The translations under genes were made by a program, and so were the position numbers. Shown in pieces: positions 1-7,279 of a stretch of DNA of 7,279 bases. The notes beneath the pieces are model-generated. The model was given only the letters and a program-made list of their open reading frames with translations. It ran no database searches and was not told the origin of the DNA. This stretch comes from Pseudomonadota bacterium (lineage in GTDB: Bacteria > Pseudomonadota > Gammaproteobacteria > Burkholderiales > Burkholderiaceae_B), in the NCBI GenBank assembly GCA_023437255.1, contig JAEZGR010000016.1, positions 1 through 7,279 of the forward strand, written 5' to 3'. Numbering within the stretch: the first letter of the stretch is position 1; each line of letters begins with the position of its first letter.

Positions 1-1
1 G

Positions 2-3000
2 GGCAAGCCCACGACCGCGGTCGATGTGCTCACCGAAGGGCGTCAGGCGCTCATGAACGCAAACGTTTCGCTGGGGCTGGCGCTTTCCGAAGACGAAATC
101 GACTACCTGGCCGATGCGTTCACCAACCTGGGGCGCAACCCCACCGACGTCGAGCTGATGATGTTCCCGCAGGCCAATAGCGAACACTGCCGCCACAAGA
201 TATTCAACGCCAGCTGGGTCATCGACGGCCAGCCGCAGAGCGAGACGCTGTTCGGCATGATCCGCGCCACGCATGCGGCCCAGCCCATGGGCACTGTGGT
301 CGCGTATTCCGATAACGCGGCGATCATGGAAGGCGGTGAAGCCGTCCTCTTTCACGCCGGCGCGGCAGACAGCAACGGCCGCTACGGGCATCACCCGGCT
401 GTCGTGCACACCCTCATGAAGGTGGAAACGCACAACCATCCCACTGCGATCGCGCCGTTTGCCGGCGCCGCAACGGGGGCGGGTGGCGAGATCCGCGACG
501 AAGGCGCTACGGGTCGTGGCTCCAAGCCCAAGGCGGGCCTGGCCGGCTTCACGGTTTCCGACCTGCGCTTCCCCGACGCCATCGAACCCTGGGAAAACCA
601 GCCGCACGGCGCACCCGACCGCATTGCCTCGCCGCTCGACATCATGATCGAAGGCCCCATCGGGGCGGCCGCCTTCAATAACGAGTACGGCCGGCCCAAT
701 CTGCTGGGTTACTTCCGTACCTACGAACAAAATGCCGTGGGGCGCCGCTGGGGTTATCACAAACCCATCATGATCGCGGGCGGCCTGGGCTCCATCGATG
801 CCCGCCTGACTCACAAAGATCCGCTGCCTCCGGGCGCCTTGCTCGTGCAGCTGGGCGGTCCGGGCATGCGCATCGGCATGGGCGGTGGCGCCGCCTCGAG
901 CATGAGCGTGGGTGCCAACACCGCCGAGCTGGATTTCGATTCGGTACAGCGCGGCAACCCCGAACTCGAGCGCCGTGCCCAGGAAGTGATCGACCGCTGC
1001 TGGCAGCAGGGCGACCAGAACCCCGTTCTGGCCATTCACGACGTGGGTGCGGGCGGTTTGTCAAACGCCTTCCCAGAACTTGTGAACGCCGCCGGCCGCG
1101 GTGCCATCTTTGAACTTCAGCAGGTGCACCTCGATGAATCAGGCCTTTCCGCCGCCGAGATCTGGAGCAATGAATCGCAGGAACGTTACGTTCTGGCGAT
1201 CCGACCCGAAGACCTCGAGCGCTTCGATGTCATCGCCAAGCGCGAGCGCTGCCCGTATGCCGTGGTGGGTGTGGCCACCGAAGAGCGTCAGTTGCGTGTC
1301 ACCTTTGGTGAAGGGCTGCCGGGTGTGGCCGAGCCGGTCACGCCGCGCGCCGAGGGCGAGCTGCGTCCGGTCGACGTACCTATTGATGTGATTCTGGGCA
1401 AGCCGCCGCGCATGACGCGCGACGTGCAGCGCCTGCAGGTCGAAGCCGACGCCTTCGATGTCGTGGGCATCGATCTGGCCGAGGCTGTCGATCGCGTGCT
1501 GCGCCACCCCACGGTGGCCAGCAAGAACTTCCTGATCACCATTGGTGACCGCAGCGTCGGCGGCCTGACGCACCGCGACCAGATGGTCGGCCCCTGGCAG
1601 ATTCCGGTCGCCGACTGCGCGGTCACGCTGGCTGATTACGAGGGCGTGCGCGGCGAAGCCATGGCCATGGGCGAGCGTACCCCGCTGGCCGTGCTCGATG
1701 CGCCGGCATCGGGTCGCATGGCGGTGGCCGAGGCGCTCACCAATCTTGCCGCGGCCGACGTGGCCGCACTCGAAACCATCAAGCTGTCGGCCAACTGGAT
1801 GGCGGCCTGCGGCACGCCCGGCCAAGACGCCGCGCTGTACGACACTGTGAAGGCCGTCAGCGAATGGTGTCAGGCACTGGGCCTGTCGATTCCGGTGGGT
1901 AAAGACTCGCTGTCGATGCAGACTACCTGGCAGCACGAAGGCGAGACCCGCAGCGTGGCAGCGCCCGTGTCACTCATTGTGAGCGCTTTTGCGCCGGTGA
2001 GTGACGTGCGCGGCACGCTGACGCCGCAGCTGCGTACCGACTGCGGCGATACCAGTCTGATCTTCATCGATCTGGGCGCCGGTCGTCAGCGCCTGGGCGG
2101 TTCCGTGCTGTCGCAGGTGTACGGCGAGTTCGGCAACGAGGTGCCGGATATCGACGACGCCGACATGCTCAAGGCGTTCTTCCTCACCATTCGTTCGCTG
2201 GCCGCGGACAAGCTGGTGCTTGCGTATCACGATCGTTCCGACGGCGGTTTGCTGGCCACTGTCTGCGAAATGGCGTTCGCCGGCCATGTGGGCGTGTCGG
2301 GTAATCTCGACAAGCTCACCATCGATCCGTATGCCGAAGATTGGGGCGACTACAAGATCCGCCCCGAACAGATTTCCGTGCAGCGCGACGAACTGACGCT
2401 CAAGGCGCTGTTCAATGAAGAAGCGGGTGCCGTGATTCAGGTTGCGCGCAGCGAACGCGACACCGTGCTGCGCCGCCTGCGCGAAGCTGGTCTGGCTCGC
2501 CACACTCACGTGCTGGGTGCGTTGAACCAGGTCGACGAGATCCAGGTGTTCCGCGATGGCAAGTGCGTGTACCAGAAGCCGCGCGCCGAACTGGGCCGCC
2601 AGTGGGCGGAAGTCAGCCGGCGCATCATGGCGCTGCGCGACAACCCCGAATGCGCCCAGGCCGAATTCGAGCTGTGGAACGACGTCGAAGACCCGGGCAT
2701 GCAGGTGCGCGTGGCGTTCGACCCCCAAGAAGACGTAGCCGCACCCTATATCGCCAGCGGCGCTCGACCGCGCGTGGCCATTCTGCGCGAGCAGGGCTGC
2801 AACAGCCAAGTGGAAATGGCCTGGGCCTTCGACAAGGCCGGCTTCGAGGCCCACGATGTCCACATGACCGATCTGCTCACCGGCCGCATCAAGCTCGCCG
2901 ACATGCAGGGCATGGTGGCGGTGGGTGGTTTCAGCTACGGCGACGTGCTGGGCGCCGGCGAAGGTTGGGCGCGTACCATTCGCTTCAACGACCAGCTCTC

Positions 3001-3554
3001 TGAAGCGTTCGCCGAGTTCTTCGGGCGGGGCGACACCTTTGCGCTGGGCGTGTGCAACGGCTGCCAGATGATGGCTGCCCTGGCTTCCATGATTCCCGGT
3101 GCCGAGTACTGGCCGCGCTTCACGCGCAACCAGTCAGAAAAATACGAGGCGCGTCTGTCGCTGGTGGAAATTCCTGAATCGCCCTCGCTCTTCATGCAGG
3201 GCATGGCGGGCACCGTAGTGCCGGTCGCGGTCGCGCACGGCGAAGGCTACGCCAACTTCACCCAGCAGGGCGATGCGGGCCGGGTCATCCCGGCACTGCG
3301 CTACGTCGACCACCGCGGGCAGGCCACCGAGCAATACCCGTACAACCCCAACGGCAGTGCCGGCGGTCTCACCGGCGTGACAACCGCCGACGGCCGCTTC
3401 ACGGTCATGATGCCGCACCCCGAACGGGTCACGCGCAATGTGATGATGTCGTGGGCGCCCAAGTGCTGGGGAGCTGCCGACCAGGGCGGAACCAACGCGC
3501 CGAACGGGGGCTATACCCCCTGGATGCGCCTGTTCCGCAACGCCCGTGTCTGGA

Positions 3555-3562
<8 letters not shown>
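2..3562 (+). CDS. purL: Phosphoribosylformylglycinamidine synthase (FGAM synthase), 5'-truncated by window
   Basis: This large single-chain enzyme converts FGAR, glutamine and ATP to FGAM in cytosolic de novo purine synthesis. The frame is open from base 2 with no start in view; the GTG at 26 is internal. The 1186 visible residues lack perhaps 120-160 N-terminal ones (the PurS-like domain), judged against the roughly 1300-residue proteobacterial enzyme. Counting from base 2, the linker signature SEHCRHK is near residues 60-66 and the ATP/substrate motif [10 protein letters not shown] near 140-149, followed by a glycine-rich [13 protein letters not shown] loop. The second synthetase half contains GKDSLSM and HDRSDGGL. 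The glutaminase domain starts near residue 922, with nucleophile Cys1018 (GVCNGCQ) and the His1139/Glu1141 pair (PHPER), so ammonia production looks intact. The stop is 42 nt before guaB on the same strand. Identification is by family motifs; no defect is seen. Confidence 0.98.
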
Positions 3563-5065
<1,503 letters not shown>

Positions 5066-5071
5066 CCCATC

Positions 5072-6658
5072 ATGCATCAACGCATCCTCATTCTCGATTA
5101 CGGTTCGCAGGTCACCCAGCTCATCGCACGTCGTATCCGCGACGCCGGTGTCTATTGCGAGATCCATCCCGGCGATGTCGACAACGCCGTCATCGAAGCA
5201 CAAGAAGGCCTGAAGGGCATCATTCTTTCCGGCAGCCACGCTTCGGCCTACCAGGAAGAGGCGCTCAAGGTACCCTCGCGCGTCTTTGAAATGGGCGTGC
5301 CCGTGCTGGGCATCTGCTACGGCATGCAGGCCATGGCACTGCAACTGGGCGGCAAGGTCGAATGGTCCGACCAGCGCGAGTTCGGCTATGCCGAGATCCG
5401 CGCCCACGGCCACACCCGCCTGCTCGATGGTCTGCAAGACTTCAACTCACCAGAGGGCCATGGCATTCTGAAGGTGTGGATGAGCCACGGTGACAAGGTC
5501 ACGGCCTTGCCTCCGGGCTTCAAGCTGATGGCCTCCACGCCGAGCTGCGCCATTGCCGGCATGGCCGACGAAGAGCGCGGATTCTACGGCGTGCAGTTCC
5601 ACCCCGAAGTCACGCACACCACGCAGGGCGAAGCCATTTTCAATCGCTTCGTCACCGAAATCTGCGGTTGCACGCACGACTGGAACATGCCCGATTACGT
5701 GCAGGAAGCCGTCGAGAACATCCGCAAGCAGGTCGGCAGCGACGAAGTCATTCTGGGTCTGTCGGGCGGCGTCGATTCCTCGGTCGCCGCGGCGCTGATT
5801 CACAAGGCCATCGGCGACCAGCTCACGTGCGTGTTCGTCGATCACGGGCTGCTGCGACTGAATGAAGCGCAACAGGTCATGGACACCTTCGCCGGTCACT
5901 TTGGCGTTAAGGTCATCCATGTCGATGCCACAGAACAGTTCATGAGCAAGCTCGAGGGCGTGACCGACCCTGAGGCCAAACGCAAGATCATCGGCCGCGA
6001 GTTCGTTGAAGTCTTCCAGGCCGAAGCCGCCAAGCTCAAGAACGCGCGCTGGCTGGCGCAAGGCACCATCTACCCCGACGTGATCGAGTCGGCCGCCTCC
6101 AAGACCGGCAAGGCCGTGGCGATCAAGTCGCACCACAACGTGGGTGGGTTGCCCGATACGCTCAACCTCAAGCTGCTCGAGCCCCTGCGCGAACTCTTCA
6201 AAGACGAAGTGCGCAAGCTCGGCGTGGCGCTGGGTCTGCCGCCGGCCATGGTTTACCGTCATCCGTTCCCAGGTCCGGGTCTTGGCGTGCGCATCCTTGG
6301 CGAGGTCAAGCATGAGTACGCGGAACTGCTGCGCCGCGCCGATGCCATCTTCATCGACGAGCTGCGCAACACCATCGACCACAACAGCGGCAAGAGCTGG
6401 TACGACCTTACGTCTCAGGCATTTGCCGTCTTCCTGCCGGTGCGTTCGGTCGGAGTGATGGGCGATGGCCGTACTTATGATTATGTCGTGGCGCTGCGTG
6501 CCGTCCAGACCACCGACTTCATGACAGCCGATTGGGCAGAACTGCCTTATGCGCTGCTGAAGAAGGTGTCTTCACGCATCATCAACGAAGTGCGCGGCAT
6601 CAATCGTGTCACGTACGACGTGTCGAGCAAGCCGCCGGCGACGATTGAGTGGGAATGA
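5072..6658 (+). CDS. guaA: GMP synthase (glutamine-hydrolysing)
   Basis: This enzyme aminates XMP to GMP using ATP and glutamine, completing the branch started by GuaB. Its 528 residues match the family (E. coli 525). The class I glutamine amidotransferase domain covers about residues 1-190, with nucleophile Cys82 in GICYGMQ and the His177/Glu179 pair in FHPEV. The ATP-pyrophosphatase domain carries the PP-loop SGGVDS at 231-236. The C-terminal dimerisation/XMP domain includes [17 protein letters not shown] from Arg396 and ends with the family-typical KPPATIEWE. There is no clear Shine-Dalgarno before the ATG; the nearest AAGGA is about 31 nt upstream, inside guaB. Translation is therefore probably coupled to guaB termination 6 nt upstream. 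The 3' end is intact, but it lies next to an integrase and is the likely attachment target, so the last codons may derive from the inserted element. Confidence 0.99.
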   Translation: MHQRILILDYGSQVTQLIARRIRDAGVYCEIHPGDVDNAVIEAQEGLKGIILSGSHASAYQEEALKVPSRVFEMGVPVLGICYGMQAMALQLGGKVEWSDQREFGYAEIRAHGHTRLLDGLQDFNSPEGHGILKVWMSHGDKVTALPPGFKLMASTPSCAIAGMADEERGFYGVQFHPEVTHTTQGEAIFNRFVTEICGCTHDWNMPDYVQEAVENIRKQVGSDEVILGLSGGVDSSVAAALIHKAIGDQLTCVFVDHGLLRLNEAQQVMDTFAGHFGVKVIHVDATEQFMSKLEGVTDPEAKRKIIGREFVEVFQAEAAKLKNARWLAQGTIYPDVIESAASKTGKAVAIKSHHNVGGLPDTLNLKLLEPLRELFKDEVRKLGVALGLPPAMVYRHPFPGPGLGVRILGEVKHEYAELLRRADAIFIDELRNTIDHNSGKSWYDLTSQAFAVFLPVRSVGVMGDGRTYDYVVALRAVQTTDFMTADWAELPYALLKKVSSRIINEVRGINRVTYDVSSKPPATIEWE

Positions 6659-6664
6659 TCCCAC
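6649..6664. other. Dyad around the guaA stop codon, candidate attachment-core site
   Basis: GTGGGA (6649-6654) and TCCCAC (6659-6664) are perfect 6-bp inverted arms separated by ATGA, which contains the guaA stop TGA. The core sites of tyrosine recombinases are short inverted arms around a spacer of about 6-8 bp, so this lies where a guaA-targeting integrase might exchange strands. It could equally be a chance stem. The true att repeat can only be fixed by finding the matching copy at the far end of the element. Confidence 0.35.
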
Positions 6665-6705
6665 GTCTGGCAATGGCTGGCATCAGCCGGCACTAAAGAA
6701 CACCT

Positions 6706-6740
6706 AAGCCCGCGTAAATGCGGGCTTTATTGTATTTTTG
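6706..6740 (+). terminator. Rho-independent terminator after guaA
   Basis: AAGCCCGC (6706-6713) pairs perfectly with GCGGGCTT (6720-6727) around a 6-nt GTAAAT loop. It is followed by a T-rich run ending in TATTTTTG by 6740. It is oriented to stop guaBA transcription before the integrase. The other strand lacks a good T tract, so it acts mainly on the + strand. It lies downstream of the likely attachment point, so either the island carries it or the crossover lies farther downstream than guaA. Confidence 0.88.
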
Positions 6741-6768
6741 TCTGGCACTGTCTGGCAACTTCTGGACG
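6739..6768 (+). repeat. Phased 10-bp tandem repeats (TGTCTGGCAM)
   Basis: Three consecutive 10-bp units start at 6739, 6749 and 6759. The first two are TGTCTGGCAC and TGTCTGGCAA; the third, CTTCTGGACG, is degenerate. A further GTCTGGCA occurs at 6665-6672, just after guaA, on the other side of the terminator. A one-helical-turn period places the sites on one face of the DNA, as in arrays of arm-type integrase sites. The binding role is inferred. Confidence 0.65.
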
Positions 6769-6856
6769 TGCCAAGCAAGATTTTTTCGTGGCATCAATGC
6801 TGGTACTATTAATCAGCGATGCCATGACAAGTGACCGATACCATGCTGCGTTGCCG

Positions 6857-6886
6857 TTGGTGTCCATGGTATTAAATGTTTATAAG
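6857..6886 (+). promoter_or_regulatory. Weak candidate promoter for the integrase
   Basis: TATAAG at 6881-6886 (5 of 6 -10 matches) is preceded by TTGGTG at 6857-6862 (TTG conserved) with an 18-bp spacer, in the AT-rich stretch before int. The predicted start near 6893 would give a leader of about 75 nt. A TGGTATT repeat lies inside the spacer. This is only a plausible candidate. Confidence 0.3.
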
Positions 6887-6953
6887 TGATTGTTCTTAAA
6901 TAAGGAAATAGTCGTTTTTAGTGGGATTTTGCGGCATGGTATCAGAACCGATG

Positions 6954-6958
6954 AGGGA
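6954..6958 (+). promoter_or_regulatory. Integrase ribosome binding site, supports GTG start
   Basis: AGGGA ends 8 nt before the GTG at 6967. The in-frame TGA at 6952-6954 rules out any earlier start, so the gene must begin at this GTG or later. Confidence 0.6.
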
Positions 6959-6966
6959 CAGGATTC

Positions 6967-7279
6967 GTGCTGACTGATACCAAGCTTCGCAACATCAAGC
7001 CTAGGGACAAGCTCTACAAGGTGAATGACCGGGATGGCCTCTATGTGGCCGTCACGCCTGCCGGTTCCATCTCGTTCCGCTACAACTACGCCATCAACGG
7101 GCGGCAGGAGACCATCACCTTTGGTCGCTATGGCGTTGGTGGTATCACGCTGGCCGAAGCTCGTGAGCGACTTCACGAAGCCAAGAAGATGGTGGCGGCA
7201 GGCAAGTCGCCCGCTAAGGAAAAGGCCCGTGACAAGGCACGGGTCAAGGACGCCGAAACCTTTGGTGCCTGGGCTGAGA
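6967..7279 (+). CDS. Tyrosine-recombinase integrase, N-terminal part (3' end outside window)
   Basis: The first 104 codons are visible and the frame is open at the window edge. The product matches the N-terminal arm-DNA-binding domain (DUF4102 type) of P4-like integrases that insert prophages, genomic islands and ICEs. Features seen are VNDRDGLYVAVTPAGSISF at residues 19-37, a Tyr/Arg-rich strand with RQETITFGRYG at 46-56, and the hallmark helix LAEARERLHEAKKMVAAGKSP at 62-82. A charged linker, KEKARDKARVKD, leads into TFGAWAE, where the core-binding domain normally begins. The catalytic R-H-R-Y domain is beyond the window, so activity cannot be judged. The start is GTG at 6967, with an upstream in-frame stop and a usable Shine-Dalgarno. 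Position and orientation just after guaA fit the guaA-targeting class. GC is about 60% in a sampled line, similar to the host genes. Confidence 0.9.
   Translation, partial: MLTDTKLRNIKPRDKLYKVNDRDGLYVAVTPAGSISFRYNYAINGRQETITFGRYGVGGITLAEARERLHEAKKMVAAGKSPAKEKARDKARVKDAETFGAWAE

Larger units (their letters stand above)
6659..6966. other. guaA-int intergenic region (308 bp), repeat-rich and partly AT-rich
   Basis: No gene is seen here. In order, the region holds one arm of the stop-codon dyad, a short hairpin GGCTG-GCAT-CAGCC (6675-6688), an intrinsic terminator, phased TCTGGCA repeats, scattered TGGYATC sites, a weak promoter candidate and the integrase ribosome binding site. By my count, GC falls to about 38% over 6781-6930, against about 60-67% in sampled lines of guaA and the integrase gene. 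The drop is thus confined to the non-coding stretch and fits a regulatory or recombination region. Confidence 0.8.
6678..6982. repeat. Family of six TGGYATC sites, both strands
   Basis: TGGCATC or TGGTATC occurs on the + strand at 6678-6684, 6789-6795 and 6937-6943, and on the - strand at 6818-6824, 6837-6843 and 6976-6982. A near match, TGGTATT, is at 6867-6873. Several copies extend further: TGGCATCAG at 6678, and the 9-bp inverted pair TGGTATCAG (6937-6945) / CTGATACCA (6974-6982). The copies at 6789 and 6818 also form an inverted pair. The sites run from just after guaA into the first codons of the integrase gene. They are candidate integrase arm or accessory-protein sites. Confidence 0.6.
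6659..7279 (+). mobile_element. Probable edge of a guaA-inserted genomic island or ICE
   Basis: An integrase gene whose 5' end faces the 3' end of guaA, with repeats and an AT-rich leader between them, is the usual layout at the integrase end of elements using guaA as attachment site. The boundary is taken at the guaA stop and may be off by tens of bases. The far end, its att repeat and all cargo are outside the window. The alternative is a stranded integrase remnant. Confidence 0.65.

Noticed and set aside
26..28. GTG as the purL start
   Set aside because: The frame is open upstream to base 2 and the visible protein lacks the N-terminal domain, so the true start lies before the window.
1139..2863. 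Long - strand open frames (265 and 297 codons) inside purL
   Set aside because: They are shadows of a GC-rich coding strand, with low-complexity His/Ala/Arg-rich translations and no family features.
5447..6382. 311-codon - strand open frame inside guaA
   Set aside because: It is antisense to conserved GuaA domains and its translation has biased composition typical of a shadow frame.
6675..6688. Short hairpin GGCTG-GCAT-CAGCC as a terminator
   Set aside because: It has only a 5-bp stem and no T tract after it; the strong terminator is 18 nt further on. Its right side overlaps a TGGCATCAG repeat.
6739..6768. The 10-bp repeats as a CRISPR array
   Set aside because: The units are contiguous with no spacers and far too short for CRISPR repeats.
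6880..7176. 98-codon open frame on the - strand over the int leader and 5' end
   Set aside because: It is antisense to a clearly recognisable integrase N-terminus, its protein has no recognisable features, and it extends into the AT-rich leader.

Overview
The window is a GC-rich segment (about 60-67% GC in the coding lines I counted) with dense genes all on the + strand. PurL, GuaB and GuaA look like those of a betaproteobacterium, most likely Burkholderiales close to Alcaligenaceae (Bordetella/Achromobacter-like). That placement is judged from remembered protein similarity, not from a search.

Positions 2-6658 are conserved purine biosynthesis. purL lacks its 5' end, which lies outside the window. 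It makes FGAM in the shared IMP pathway. guaB (IMP to XMP) and guaA (XMP to GMP) follow as a tight pair with a 6-nt gap and make up the whole GMP branch. A good -10 hexamer (TATAAT) just after the purL stop suggests guaBA has its own promoter, even though it lies only 42 nt behind purL. All three enzymes keep their recognisable catalytic residues and show no frameshift.

Positions 6659-7279 are different. guaA is followed by a strong intrinsic terminator, a repeat-rich and then AT-rich stretch of about 300 bp, and the first 104 codons of a tyrosine-recombinase integrase with a P4-type N-terminal arm-binding domain, cut off by the window end. The 3' end of guaA is a known insertion point for integrative elements, so the window probably ends just inside a genomic island or ICE-like element whose cargo lies beyond position 7279.

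The most interesting structure is in the guaA-int gap. It holds a dyad centred on the guaA stop codon, a run of 10-bp-phased TCTGGCA repeats, and six copies of TGGYATC on both strands, two of which form a perfect 9-bp inverted pair around the int start. Together these look like a recombination site with integrase or accessory-factor arm sites, and possibly an autoregulatory operator. Those roles are inferred; the repeats are seen directly. No complete new system is visible in this window.
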